Shown: positions 8,059-16,669, counted from the stretch's first letter. The stretch: DNA of 64,000 bases from JANYHF01 sp031393505 (GCA_031393505.1 JANMVX010000102.1:62001-126000); one strand, 5' to 3'. The notes: generated by a model from the sequence alone, not told the origin. Program-made: numbers and translations.

Positions 8059-9462
8059 CTAGTGTCCCATCGCCTTAACGATCTGCTCCGTCATCTTCTT
8101 CGCGTCGCCCAGCAGCATCATGGTGTTGTCGCGGTAGAACAGCGTGTTGTCGATGCCGGCGTAGCCTGACGCCAGTGAGCGCTTCACGAACATCACCGTA
8201 CCGCCGTTCCACACCTCGAGCACCGGCATGCCGAAAATCGGCGACGTCTTGTCCTCTTTCGCAGCCGGGTTGGTGACGTCGTTGGCGCCGATGACGTAGA
8301 CGATGTCAGCGCCCTTGAACTCGCTGTTGATGTCCTCGAGCTCGAACACCTCATCATACGGAACATTGGCCTCGGCCAAGAGCACGTTCATGTGGCCGGG
8401 CATGCGGCCGGCGACCGGATGGATGGCGTATTTGACCTCTACGCCTGCCTTTTTCAGCGTGTCGGCCAGTTCACGCACGGCGTGCTGGGCCTGGGCAACA
8501 GCCATGCCGTAGCCGGGCACGACGATGACCTTGGACGCGTTTTTCATCATGAAGGCGGCGTCGTCGGCTGAGCCTTGCTTGACCGGTTTCTGCTCGGCTC
8601 CGCCAGCCGCTGCTGCCGTCTCGCCGCCGAATCCACCCAATATGACCGCGAAGAAGTTGCGGTTCATGCCCTTGCACATGATGTAGCTGAGGATAGCGCC
8701 GGACGAGCCCACGAGGGCGCCCGTCACGATCAGCGCCAGATTGCCGAGCGTAAAACCGATGCCGGCGGCCGCCCAGCCGGAATAGGAGTTCAGCATCGAG
8801 ATCACGACGGGCATGTCCGCGCCACCAATCGGGATGATGATCAGGCCACCGAAGGCCAGCGCCACCAGGACGATCAGCCAGAACAGCAGCGACGAGCCGC
8901 CGGACTGCACGAACCAGGTGATCAGCAGCAGGAGGAGGATGCCGAGGCCGGCGTTGATCAGGTGGCGGTTCGGCAGGATGATCGGTTTGCCTGACATGCG
9001 GCCGGAGAGCTTCAGGAAGGCGATGACCGATCCCGTGAAGGTGATGGCGCCGATGGCGACGCCCAGCGACATTTCTATGAGGCTCTGGGTGGCGATACCG
9101 CCGGGGACCGAAATTCCAAAGGCGTCGGGGGCTGTCACCGCGCCAGCGGCGACGAACACGGCAGCGAGGCCCACCAGCGAGTGGAAAGCGGCGACCAGCT
9201 CGGGCATCGCCGTCATGGGGATTTGGCGCGCGATGTACGCGCCGACGCCGCCGCCCGCGCCGAGGCCGAGCAGGATCAGGAACCAGGTGAGCACGCCGTG
9301 GTCGCCCATCTGCGACAGCGTGGTCAGCACCGCGATGGTCATGCCGATCATGCCGTAGCGGTTGCCGGCCTGGCTCGACGCAGGACTGGAAAGTCCGCGC
9401 AAGGCAAGGATGAACAGGATGCCGGAGACCAGATAGAGCAGGGCGGCGAGATTGGGGGACAT
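8059..9462 (-). CDS. pntB: NAD(P) transhydrogenase subunit beta
   Basis: A 467-aa integral membrane subunit of the proton-translocating transhydrogenase, which moves hydride from NADH to NADP+ using the proton gradient. The first roughly 270 residues are a series of hydrophobic helices; the C-terminal third is the cytosolic NADP(H)-binding domain III with GYGMAVAQAQ (nucleotide-binding loop), HPVAGRMPGHMNVLLAEA and GANDVTNPAA. Length fits the family. It is the last gene of pntAA-pntAB-pntB, all on the minus strand. The 120-bp gap to pntAB is filled by inverted 9-bp repeats. Confidence 0.96.
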   Translation of the reverse strand: MSPNLAALLYLVSGILFILALRGLSSPASSQAGNRYGMIGMTIAVLTTLSQMGDHGVLTWFLILLGLGAGGGVGAYIARQIPMTAMPELVAAFHSLVGLAAVFVAAGAVTAPDAFGISVPGGIATQSLIEMSLGVAIGAITFTGSVIAFLKLSGRMSGKPIILPNRHLINAGLGILLLLLITWFVQSGGSSLLFWLIVLVALAFGGLIIIPIGGADMPVVISMLNSYSGWAAAGIGFTLGNLALIVTGALVGSSGAILSYIMCKGMNRNFFAVILGGFGGETAAAAGGAEQKPVKQGSADDAAFMMKNASKVIVVPGYGMAVAQAQHAVRELADTLKKAGVEVKYAIHPVAGRMPGHMNVLLAEANVPYDEVFELEDINSEFKGADIVYVIGANDVTNPAAKEDKTSPIFGMPVLEVWNGGTVMFVKRSLASGYAGIDNTLFYRDNTMMLLGDAKKMTEQIVKAMGH

Positions 9463-9483
9463 GGGCGGGGGCTCCGGAGGAGT

Positions 9484-9581
9484 CTAAGTCGTGAAGTCGT
9501 GAAATCGCCAAGTCGTGAAATCGTGAAGGCATGTGCAAAAGGCCGCCCGATTTGGCGACTTCACGACTTCACCATTTCACG
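9484..9581. repeat. Inverted 9-bp repeat cluster between pntB and pntAB
   Basis: The left arm (9484-9527) is built from units such as AGTCGTGAA and ATCGCCAAG; the right arm (9551-9581) carries the complementary units (GGCGACTTCACGACTTCAC). The arms can pair into a long hairpin in the polycistronic mRNA. The right arm ends at the pntAB stop codon. Confidence 0.85.
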
Positions 9582-9583
9582 CC

Positions 9584-10066
9584 TTACTTCTCTTTCTTCT
9601 TATACATCGCCAGCATCCGCGCCGTGACCAGGAAGCCGCCGAAGATGTTCACGGAGGCCAGCGCCACGGCGAGTACGCCGAAGACCTTGGCCAGGATCGA
9701 TCCCGACGCGATCAGGGGCACGCCGACCGCCAAAAGCGCGCCGACGACGATCACGGAGGAAATGGCGTTGGTGACCGACATCAGCGGGGTATGCAGCGCG
9801 GGCGTCACCGACCAGACGACGTAGTAGCCGACGAAAATGGCCATGGCGAAGACGGCGAGGCGGTAGATCAGCGGGTCGACATCGCCGCCGGCGCCTTCGG
9901 AGGCGAAGGCGGGGGAGGCTAGGGCGACGACTGCGAGCGCTGCCAAGCTAACAAGACGTGAAGTCGTGAAGTCGCCAAATCGCCAAGTCGGGCGAAAACT
10001 GATGGAGGCGGGACGTTTTACGATTTCACGACTTGGCGACTTCACGATTTCACGACTCTTCTTCAT
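9584..10066 (-). CDS. pntAB: NAD(P) transhydrogenase subunit alpha, membrane part
   Basis: A small membrane subunit of transhydrogenase; the conserved body runs from about residue 65 (DPLIYRLAVFAMAIFVGYYVVW) through three further hydrophobic segments to the end. Taken from 10066, the start overlaps the pntAA stop (ATGA) and gives 160 aa, longer than the usual roughly 100. The first roughly 37 residues are translated from a 9-bp repeat cluster (two SREIVK copies), followed by a signal-like hydrophobic stretch SLAALAVVALASPAFA. Translation might instead begin at a TTG inside that stretch. Either way the repeat lies between the operon coupling site and the functional protein. Confidence 0.9.
   Translation of the reverse strand: MKKSREIVKSPSREIVKRPASISFRPTWRFGDFTTSRLVSLAALAVVALASPAFASEGAGGDVDPLIYRLAVFAMAIFVGYYVVWSVTPALHTPLMSVTNAISSVIVVGALLAVGVPLIASGSILAKVFGVLAVALASVNIFGGFLVTARMLAMYKKKEK
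9953..10057. repeat. Inverted 9-bp repeat cluster inside the 5' end of pntAB
   Basis: Same unit family as at 9484. The left arm is 9953-9989 (ACGTGAAGTCGTGAAGTCGC...), the right arm 10019-10057 (ACGATTTCACGACTTGGCGA...). It falls in frame within the first codons of pntAB. Confidence 0.85.
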
Positions 10067-11205
10067 ATCTCACCCTTCGGTTGCAACGCCGGATGCACGA
10101 TCTTGCCGCCCTGCGTCACCAGCGTGCCCTTGATGATCTCGTCGTCCCAGTTGATCTTTAGCGTGTCGGCGTCCTTCTCGATCAAGGGATCGAGAAAATT
10201 CAGAAGGTTCTTGGCATAGAGGCTAGAGGCGTTCACCGCCACCTCGCCCGCCAGGTTCGCCGGCCCATGGATGCGCACGCCGTTGTGCTCTACCGTCTCA
10301 CCGAGCTTGGCCATTTCGCAATTGCCGCCGCGCTCCACCGCCATGTCGATGATGACGGAGCCCGGCTTCATGCTTTCGACCATGGCGCGGGTGATCAGGC
10401 GCGGGGCGGGGCGGCCGGGGATCAGCGCCGTGGTGATGACGATGTCCTGCGTCGCGATATGCTTGGTCGTCAGCTCGGCCTGCAGCTTCTGATACTCGGG
10501 CGACATCGGCTTGGCGTAGCCGGCCGTCGTCTCGGCCTGCTTGAATTCCTCGTTCTCGACCGCGATGAATTTTGCGCCCAGCGAGGCCACCTGCTCTTTG
10601 GCGGCGGGGCGCACGTCGGTCGCCGTTACAACGGCACCAAGGCGGCGGCCGGTGGCGATGGCCTGCAATCCGGCGACGCCCACACCCATGACAAAGAGCT
10701 TTGCGGCAGGCACTGTGCCGGCCGCCGTCATCATCATCGGCAGCGCGCGCTGGAACATAGCGGCGGCGTCGACCACGGCTTTGTAGCCGGCGAGGTTCGA
10801 CTGCGACGACAGCACGTCCATGGACTGCGCGCGCGAAATGCGCGGCATCAGCTCCATGGCGAAACTTGTCAGCCCCGCCCCCGCGATGGCGTCCAGCCCC
10901 GCGCGGTCGCCGAACGGCTCCAGCATGGCGGCGATCACGGCGCCTTTCTTCAGGCCCGAGATGTCTTCGGCGCTGGGCCGGCCCACTTTCAGGAACACAT
11001 CGGCCGCCCCGCGAACCTCGCCGGCATTTGCCGACACCGTCGCTCCCGCCGCTGTGTAATCCGCGTCGAGAAAGCGCGATTTCAGCCCCGCCCCGCTCTC
11101 GATCAGAACCCGGCAACCCTTTTGCACCAGCTTCTTCACTGTTTCCGGGCTGAGGCCGATGCGCGGCTCGTTGGCAGCCTCGGCCGTGGCGGCAATCGTA
11201 AGCAT
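10063..11205 (-). CDS. pntAA: NAD(P) transhydrogenase subunit alpha, NAD-binding part
   Basis: A 380-aa soluble domain I that binds NAD(H). The N-terminal part resembles alanine dehydrogenase/transhydrogenase (RIGLSPETVKKLVQKGCRVLIESGAG); the Rossmann element is VMGVGVAGLQAIATGRRLGAVVTATDVRP; the RxxxxxQVxSLGA-like loop (KEQVASLGAKFI) and the ITTALIPGRPAPRLI motif are present. The C-terminus ends in GEI and its TGA overlaps the ATG of pntAB. A 58-bp gap separates it from the upstream oxidase subunit IV gene, a gene order common in Hyphomicrobiales. Confidence 0.96.
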   Translation of the reverse strand: MLTIAATAEAANEPRIGLSPETVKKLVQKGCRVLIESGAGLKSRFLDADYTAAGATVSANAGEVRGAADVFLKVGRPSAEDISGLKKGAVIAAMLEPFGDRAGLDAIAGAGLTSFAMELMPRISRAQSMDVLSSQSNLAGYKAVVDAAAMFQRALPMMMTAAGTVPAAKLFVMGVGVAGLQAIATGRRLGAVVTATDVRPAAKEQVASLGAKFIAVENEEFKQAETTAGYAKPMSPEYQKLQAELTTKHIATQDIVITTALIPGRPAPRLITRAMVESMKPGSVIIDMAVERGGNCEMAKLGETVEHNGVRIHGPANLAGEVAVNASSLYAKNLLNFLDPLIEKDADTLKINWDDEIIKGTLVTQGGKIVHPALQPKGEI

Positions 11206-11263
11206 CGCGGGCTCCGCGTGGGGCTAAGCGCTGGACAATGGGGGGCGTTGTGGGAAGGGGCGG

Positions 11264-11407
11264 CTAGACTAGAAATATCCGCATCAAAACCAGTATGATG
11301 GCGAGCAGGACCGAGCCCCAGAATGCTGCATTGATAAAAGAACGATACGTGTCGAAATGGGCGCGGTAGTCCATGGCCGGATGGCCCTTGCTGGTGTCGA
11401 TCTGCAT
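11264..11407 (-). CDS. Small aa3-type cytochrome c oxidase subunit IV family protein
   Basis: A 47-aa protein starting MQIDTSKGHPAMDYRAH, with a GAGGAG ribosome site 8 bases before the ATG. The first half is polar (GHPAMDYRAHFDTYRSF); the second half is one hydrophobic helix (FWGSVLLAIILVLMRIFLV). This matches the bacterial aa3-type oxidase subunit IV family, single-helix accessory subunits that sit next to the oxidase core. The oxidase core genes are not in this window. It is the first gene ahead of pntAA and is probably co-transcribed with the pnt operon. Confidence 0.85.
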   Translation of the reverse strand: MQIDTSKGHPAMDYRAHFDTYRSFINAAFWGSVLLAIILVLMRIFLV

Positions 11408-11666
11408 GGCGGTCTCCTCGAATGTCTGCATCGGCCCAGCTGAAATTCGGCGGCCGACGCGAAATCCCGCCTGTCATAAGCCCATTCGCGACCTTGCCGC
11501 AATTGTCTTGCGCCTGTCGGCGACGATTTTGCGCGCGGCGGGATGGCCACAGCTCCACAGCTTGCGGTTGTCCCATGTTCGGCCAAGCAGATTGGCGCCA
11601 CAATTGGAATGTTGCGCTTCTCCCGCGTGCGGCCAAACCGGCTGCCGCAATCCACGGGGGCATTAC

Positions 11667-12266
11667 ATGTCGAAATCTGCAGGTCTGTTCGCTGCCATAT
11701 TTGCGTTTACAACCTTAGCCGCACTGCCCGCCCGCGCCGATTTCAAAGTGCCGGACGACGAGGCGGCCAAGCTGAAGGCCTGCGAAAAATCGGTCTGCGA
11801 GCTGATCGTCAAGAAGGCCCCCGCGGATGGGCAGATGACCTGCGATGTGTCCAAAACCTGGGGCCATCAGTTCATCGAGGACGGCATCAAGGAGAAGGCG
11901 TTCAAATGGGGCCTGGGCGACGCGCGCTGTACGCTAAAACTCGATATCGGCCGCGACGTGCTGGTCAAAGCGCTCACGGAGGCCGATTACGTGCTCGACA
12001 TGCCGCCGCACACCGCCTCGTGCGATGCCGAGACCGGCGGCAGCATTACCTCGGTGAAGATCACATTGGCGCCCAAGATCACGTTCAAAGGTGGCGTCGC
12101 AACGTCGGCGTCGCTCGGCGTGGGCGAGATTGACGCGCCTGCGGCCGTGAAAGCCGTGATCTGGTCCGCGGCCAAGATCGAGGATACGGTGGGTCTGTTC
12201 CACAAGCAGATGCTGAAAGAGATCAATGGCTTCGTGAGCAAACGGTGCCCCGAGGCGGTGAAATAG
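11667..12266 (+). CDS. Secreted protein of unknown function, tandem paralogue 1
   Basis: A 199-aa protein with a signal peptide (about residues 1-23, cleaved after LPARA) and a GGGGG ribosome site. The mature part has several cysteines (KACEKSVCELI, MTCDV, ARCTL, TASCDAE, KRCPE), suggesting periplasmic disulfides. A block reading APKITFKGG is shared with the next gene (APKIEIKGG), and both have the xxACEVK/TASCDAE segment at the same relative place. The two are tandem duplicates separated by 9 bp. I do not recognise a function. Confidence 0.8.
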   Translation: MSKSAGLFAAIFAFTTLAALPARADFKVPDDEAAKLKACEKSVCELIVKKAPADGQMTCDVSKTWGHQFIEDGIKEKAFKWGLGDARCTLKLDIGRDVLVKALTEADYVLDMPPHTASCDAETGGSITSVKITLAPKITFKGGVATSASLGVGEIDAPAAVKAVIWSAAKIEDTVGLFHKQMLKEINGFVSKRCPEAVK

Positions 12267-12275
12267 GGACGGTCG

Positions 12276-12857
12276 ATGGTTTGGCGGTGCAGGGTTGTTT
12301 TGCTGTCCGTATTCGGCTTGGCGTCGATGGCTGCTGCATGGGCCGAAGACGTCAAGCCGGCCGTCAGCGCGCAAACGCCGCTGCAGCAGGAGGCCGACTG
12401 CTGGGCCCAGTTCATGGAGTCCGACAGCAAAGAGATCGCTTGCGGTTTCCCCGCGCTGATGGAGGAAGAAGACCGCGCCAAAATCGCCAAGCTGACGCGC
12501 CAGCTGTTCAAGGACGCCTCCTGCCAGATCACCATCAAGCTGGAGCGGGCGATCATCGATGACGCGGTGAAGTCGCCGGATCTGTCGTTCGTCACGCCCC
12601 CGCAGCCGGTCGCCTGCGAGGTCAAGACCAGCCGGGGCGATGTGCCGGTGGCCTTCACCTTCGCGCCCAAAATCGAGATCAAGGGCGGCAAGGCCGTAAA
12701 GGCCTCGCCGGGCATGGGCAACGTGACCGGCGTCAATTCCTGGCTGGCCTGGCCGGTGGTGGCCTATGTGAACTCGGCTGGGTCGATACAGGACGTGATG
12801 CTGCGGGTCGTGAACGCGTATCTGGAGCGGAAGCGGACGACGGCGGCGGGGCAGTAG
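12276..12857 (+). CDS. Secreted protein of unknown function, tandem paralogue 2
   Basis: A 193-aa protein with a signal peptide (to about residue 23, AAAWA). Cysteines at DCWAQ, IACGF, SCQIT and VACEV parallel those of the upstream gene, as does the FTFAPKIEIKGGKAV block. Sequence identity outside these blocks is low, so the duplication is old. It lacks the last Cys of its neighbour and ends in a basic tail (ERKRTT). Co-transcription with 11667-12266 is likely. Function unknown; periplasmic. Confidence 0.78.
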   Translation: MVWRCRVVLLSVFGLASMAAAWAEDVKPAVSAQTPLQQEADCWAQFMESDSKEIACGFPALMEEEDRAKIAKLTRQLFKDASCQITIKLERAIIDDAVKSPDLSFVTPPQPVACEVKTSRGDVPVAFTFAPKIEIKGGKAVKASPGMGNVTGVNSWLAWPVVAYVNSAGSIQDVMLRVVNAYLERKRTTAAGQ

Positions 12858-12858
12858 T

Positions 12859-12892
12859 CTGGTGGCCCCGTGGTTTTGGCCAGGGCCACCAG
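12859..12892. terminator. Hairpin between convergent genes (possible bidirectional terminator)
   Basis: A perfect 10-bp stem CTGGTGGCCC / GGGCCACCAG with a 14-nt loop, located between the ends of two convergent genes. No T-run follows on either strand, so intrinsic termination would be weak. Confidence 0.45.
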
Positions 12893-12905
12893 GGCGGTCG
12901 TATCA

Positions 12906-13508
12906 CTAGTCCCGGTCGGGCTGGCCAGTGATGTCAATGTCGCCGTCGTGGTCATTGTCGTTGGTTTTGACGGCTTTGCGCTTCTCGGTCACTGATACGG
13001 GACCTGCGCCCGCATCGACGGCGACGAACCCTGCGGCGTCCTTGGACAGACCCACCGCCGCCACCTTCGGCGTCACGATCAGGCGCGACCACATGCCGGC
13101 GCCGGTGTGGCCTGGCAGGTTGCAGAACAGCAGATAGGATCCAGGCTTCAGCGCGAGCTTGGTGGTCTTGCTGCCGTCGGGACCCATATCGCCAAGTTCG
13201 ACGATGCCCTTGAGCTTCTTCTCGTCGATCGACTTGCCGTCGGCGGTTTTCGGCAGGTCCTTGGGCTCCAGGTCGGTCTTGACCATCAGCACTTCGTGGT
13301 CGTGGCCAAGGTTGGAGCCGTTGTGGGCAAGGAAAGTCACTTTGCCGGCGCTGACGGTCTGGACGTTGGCCTCAAGCGCCATCTTGCCGCCGGTCAGATC
13401 CTGGGTCTCCAGGCTGATGGTGCGGGACGGGTCGGCGGCAAAGGCAGGCGCCGCCAGGCTCAAGACAGCGAGGCTCGCGGCCAAAAAGGCCGTTGCGTGT
13501 TTGCTCAT
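12906..13508 (-). CDS. Periplasmic cupredoxin (plastocyanin/sulfocyanin-like copper protein)
   Basis: A 200-aa protein with a signal peptide (residues 1-24, PAFA|A). The type 1 copper site is clear: a His in the LGHDHEVL segment (69 or 71), then Cys129-x4-His134-x4-Met139 (CNLPGHTGAGM). A further roughly 55 residues follow the cupredoxin domain and end in an Asp-rich stretch NDNDHDGDID resembling an EF-hand loop. It probably carries electrons or copper in the periplasm. It is convergent with the secreted paralogue pair; no partner oxidase lies next to it. Confidence 0.88.
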   Translation of the reverse strand: MSKHATAFLAASLAVLSLAAPAFAADPSRTISLETQDLTGGKMALEANVQTVSAGKVTFLAHNGSNLGHDHEVLMVKTDLEPKDLPKTADGKSIDEKKLKGIVELGDMGPDGSKTTKLALKPGSYLLFCNLPGHTGAGMWSRLIVTPKVAAVGLSKDAAGFVAVDAGAGPVSVTEKRKAVKTNDNDHDGDIDITGQPDRD

Positions 13509-13671
13509 GGTCAGTCTCCGTATTGTGCAATCGGATCATCATGTTGCGATCCGTGACCCGTTATGCGGGAGGCGACCTTGGGGGAAGGTTTACCAATTTA
13601 TACGATTCGCCAAACCGAGCGCCGCAGAGATAACACGGTTGGTCTTGACATCAGCTGCGTCTGAAATGGTG

Positions 13672-14289
13672 CTAGAGTTTAGCCGCGTCAAAGTCTGCCC
13701 AAATGCGATGCGCGATGATGCCCGTCGCATCGGCATCGAGTGGCATTGTCCGCAGCAAAGCGAACAGAGTCTCCGGGGTAACGCAGCCGTGGCGAACCAG
13801 CGCCAGATTGAACTCAAGGTCCTTTGGTCGACCAGCGGCATACTTCGACAGGACAAGGTCGTGAACATCGAGACAGAGGCCGGTCGCGCCAGCTGTGTTG
13901 GCGTTTCTGAGAGGTACCAGCCTTCTTTTCCAATGCTCCGGCAGAATGGCCGTCAGCGGCGAAACGCCGTGGGCGTAGTATCCATAAGTCTGATGGAATT
14001 GCGAAAGTTCGCCAATGGCGCCGTCAATATCATCGGCCCGGTCCGGGTGGTTGTGTGGAAACACGTCGGCTTCCAGAGATCGATACGCAATAGTCGGCAG
14101 CGCCATCTCTTGGGCGTGCACAGCTTGGCTACCAATCACGACGATTTCGGTGTCAGCCGAAATTGCGCTGGCCGCCCGGATAATATGTTCGAGCTGAAAA
14201 CGATTCAGAAACGGCTCTGCGCTCGGTTTCGGTGAGAATTCCCGCGAACGGGCTGGACTGGCGCAAACGCTTTGCGTTTTCTGAGGCAC
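13672..14289 (-). CDS. DUF6036-like nucleotidyltransferase-fold protein, probable toxin component
   Basis: Up to 205 aa from the ATG at 14289. The IVVIGSQAVHAQ segment looks like the nucleotidyltransferase GS motif, followed by an acidic EADVFPHN stretch and a LCLDVHDLVLSKYAAGRPKD segment as in DUF6036 proteins. Starting at 14289 would give a 137-bp overlap with the upstream gene and about 27 unlikely residues. Homology seems to begin at LNRFQLEH, where the codon is CTG (14206-14208), so a CTG start is possible. With the upstream small gene it forms a two-gene module resembling a nucleotidyltransferase toxin-antitoxin pair. Function is inferred from family pattern only. Confidence 0.7.
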   Translation of the reverse strand: MPQKTQSVCASPARSREFSPKPSAEPFLNRFQLEHIIRAASAISADTEIVVIGSQAVHAQEMALPTIAYRSLEADVFPHNHPDRADDIDGAIGELSQFHQTYGYYAHGVSPLTAILPEHWKRRLVPLRNANTAGATGLCLDVHDLVLSKYAAGRPKDLEFNLALVRHGCVTPETLFALLRTMPLDADATGIIAHRIWADFDAAKL

Positions 14290-14509
14290 TGGTCAAGATC
14301 GCGGAGATCTGATCGAGAGGGCCAGCAAGGATGGCCGCCCATTCCACGAGTGCGGGTGAGGTTCCGCCGCTTACGGTTTGCCAGCGCTGGATGTTGTCGC
14401 GAGCGATGGCCAAAAGTGCTGGATTCGCAGACAGTTTGTCAGCAATCAGTACATGCAACGCAAGGCTGCGGTCATCAAGCCGGAGGTGATCGCTGGCATA
14501 GTTGCTCAT
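14153..14509 (-). CDS. Small partner of the nucleotidyltransferase gene, probable antitoxin
   Basis: A 118-aa protein starting MSNYASDHLRLDDRS; a GTG at 14524 is an alternative start five codons earlier. No strong ribosome site is seen. The sequence is mostly helical, with an EWAAILAGP segment and a conserved-looking RLRQSSPFAGILTETERR tail. Its 3' end overlaps the downstream nucleotidyltransferase-like gene, a layout typical of toxin-antitoxin or addiction modules. I infer an antitoxin or regulatory role from arrangement and size; no DNA-binding motif is obvious. Confidence 0.65.
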   Translation of the reverse strand: MSNYASDHLRLDDRSLALHVLIADKLSANPALLAIARDNIQRWQTVSGGTSPALVEWAAILAGPLDQISAILTSASENAKRLRQSSPFAGILTETERRAVSESFSARTYYPGGQRNFG

Positions 14510-14675
14510 GACCAAGAGTAACACAGGCCAGCTGGCGGCGGTACTGGCCTGATGACGCCAAATTCACCCTGCTGACAAATCACTCCCGCCCCGCTACAAC
14601 CCGCCTCCCGGCCCCGGCGACATCTCCGGCGGCCATCTTACCTGCATCGTAGGCAGCGAGTGAGAGGAGCATCCC

Positions 14676-16640
14676 ATGCCCGCTGACATCACCCTGACAT
14701 TCCCCGACGGCAACAAGCGCGCCTTCAAGCCCGGCACCACCGGCAAGGACGTGGCCGAGAGCATCGCCAAATCGCTGGCCAAGAAGGCCGTGGCGATGAG
14801 CCTCGATGGCACGCTGGCCGATTTGGCCGATCCCATCGAAAAAAGCGCCGCCATTAAATTCATCATGCGCGAGGACGCCGAGGCCCTTGAGCTGATCCGG
14901 CACGACGCGGCCCATGTGCTGGCCGAGGCTGTGCAGGAGCTGTGGCCCGGCACGCAGGTGACCATCGGCCCCGTGATCGAGAACGGGTTTTGGTACGACT
15001 TTGACAAGAAGACGCCGTTCCTGCCGGAAGACCTTCCCAGAATCGAAGCGCGCATGCGCGACATCATCAAGCGCAACAAGCCGTTTGTGAAAACGGTCAT
15101 GGAGCGCGAGAAGGCCAAGGACTTCTTCAAGGCCAAGGGTGAGACCTACAAGATCGAGCTGATCGATTCCATCCCGGCGGATCAGCCGCTGAACTTCTAC
15201 TCGCAGGGCGAGTGGATCGACCTTTGCCGCGGCCCGCATATGACGTCGACGGGACAGATCGGCAACGCCTTCAAGCTGATGCGGATTGCCGGCTCCTACT
15301 GGCGCGGCGACAGCACCAAGGCGCAGCTGCAGCGCGTCTACGGTACGGCGTGGGCGTCGGAAAAGGATCTCGCCACACATCTGACCAATCTGGAAGAGGC
15401 CGAAAAGCGCGACCATCGCAAAATCGGCCGCGAGATGAGTCTGTTCCACTTCCAGGACGATGCGCCGGGTACGGTGTTCTGGCATCCGAACGGCTGGACG
15501 CTGTTCCAGGGGCTGATCAGCTACATGCGCCGCCGTCAGCAGGTAGAAGGCTACGTCGAGGTGAATTCCCCGCAGTTGCTGGACAAATCACTCTGGGAGA
15601 CGTCGGGCCACTGGGCGACCTATCACGAGCATATGTTCGTGACGGAAACGGAGGACCACCGCACATTCGCGCTGAAACCTATGAACTGCCCAGGCCACGT
15701 GCAGATTTTCAAGCACGGCCTCAAGAGCTATAAGGAACTGCCGATAAAGATCGCCGAATTCGGCTGTGTGCATCGCTATGAGCCGTCGGGCGCGCTGCAC
15801 GGTCTTATGCGCGTGCGCGCTTTTACCCAGGACGATGCGCATATTTTCTGTACGGAAGATCAAATCGAGGAAGAAAGCCTGAAGGTCAATGACTTCATGC
15901 TCTCGATCTACAAGGATTATGGCTTTGAGGACGTGCACATCAAACTCGCCACGCGCCCCGAAAAGCGCGTCGGCGAGGATGCGTTGTGGGACAAGGCCGA
16001 GACGGCGATGAAGAAAGTGCTCGATAAGGTCGGGCAGATCTCCAACCGCGTGAAGACCTCCATTGCCGAGGGCGACGGCGCCTTCTACGGGCCAAAATTC
16101 GAGTACCACTTGAAGGACGCCATCGGGCGCACTTGGCAGTGCGGCACCAACCAGGTGGATTTCAATCTGCCGGGCCGCTTCGGGGCGTTCTACATCGATG
16201 CGGCTGGCGCCAAGCAGGTGCCGGTGATGCTGCATCGCGCCATGTTCGGCTCGCTGGAACGCTTCACGGGCATCCTGATCGAGAACACGGCGGGGCATCT
16301 GCCGCTGTGGCTCGCTCCGGTCCAGGCCGTGGTAGCGCCGATCGTGTCGGATGCGGATGCGTATGCGGTGGAAGTGCTCGCGGAGTTGCGACAGGCCGGC
16401 GTTCGCGCGGAGACCGATCTGCGCAACGAGAAGATCAACTACAAGGTGCGCGAGCACTCGCTAGCCAAAGTGCCGGTGATCCTGGTGGTCGGCAAGCGCG
16501 AGGCCGAGGAACAAACAGTGTCGATCCGCCGGCTGGGCTCGCAGGAGCAGGTGATCATGAAGTTGGATGACGCGGTGGCCATGCTGGTCAAGGACGGGAT
16601 CGCGCCGGATCTGGTGCGGGCAGGAAAAAGGGCGGCATGA
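14676..16640 (+). CDS. thrS: Threonyl-tRNA synthetase
   Basis: A 654-aa class II synthetase with the full domain order: N-terminal TGS domain (ITLTFPDGNKRAFKPGTTGKDVAESI), the editing-type second domain (LIRHDAAHVLAEAVQELWPG), catalytic core with the zinc Cys in MNCPGHVQIF and the motif 2 region (EFGCVHRYEPSGALHGLMRVRAFTQDDAHIFC), and the C-terminal anticodon-binding domain. A GAGAGGAG ribosome site precedes the ATG. It charges tRNA-Thr in the cytosol. Standalone in this window, with a REP-like palindrome just after its stop. Confidence 0.97.
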   Translation: MPADITLTFPDGNKRAFKPGTTGKDVAESIAKSLAKKAVAMSLDGTLADLADPIEKSAAIKFIMREDAEALELIRHDAAHVLAEAVQELWPGTQVTIGPVIENGFWYDFDKKTPFLPEDLPRIEARMRDIIKRNKPFVKTVMEREKAKDFFKAKGETYKIELIDSIPADQPLNFYSQGEWIDLCRGPHMTSTGQIGNAFKLMRIAGSYWRGDSTKAQLQRVYGTAWASEKDLATHLTNLEEAEKRDHRKIGREMSLFHFQDDAPGTVFWHPNGWTLFQGLISYMRRRQQVEGYVEVNSPQLLDKSLWETSGHWATYHEHMFVTETEDHRTFALKPMNCPGHVQIFKHGLKSYKELPIKIAEFGCVHRYEPSGALHGLMRVRAFTQDDAHIFCTEDQIEEESLKVNDFMLSIYKDYGFEDVHIKLATRPEKRVGEDALWDKAETAMKKVLDKVGQISNRVKTSIAEGDGAFYGPKFEYHLKDAIGRTWQCGTNQVDFNLPGRFGAFYIDAAGAKQVPVMLHRAMFGSLERFTGILIENTAGHLPLWLAPVQAVVAPIVSDADAYAVEVLAELRQAGVRAETDLRNEKINYKVREHSLAKVPVILVVGKREAEEQTVSIRRLGSQEQVIMKLDDAVAMLVKDGIAPDLVRAGKRAA

Positions 16641-16669
16641 GGTCAGGGCAGCGTTCCAATGTTCCCAAC

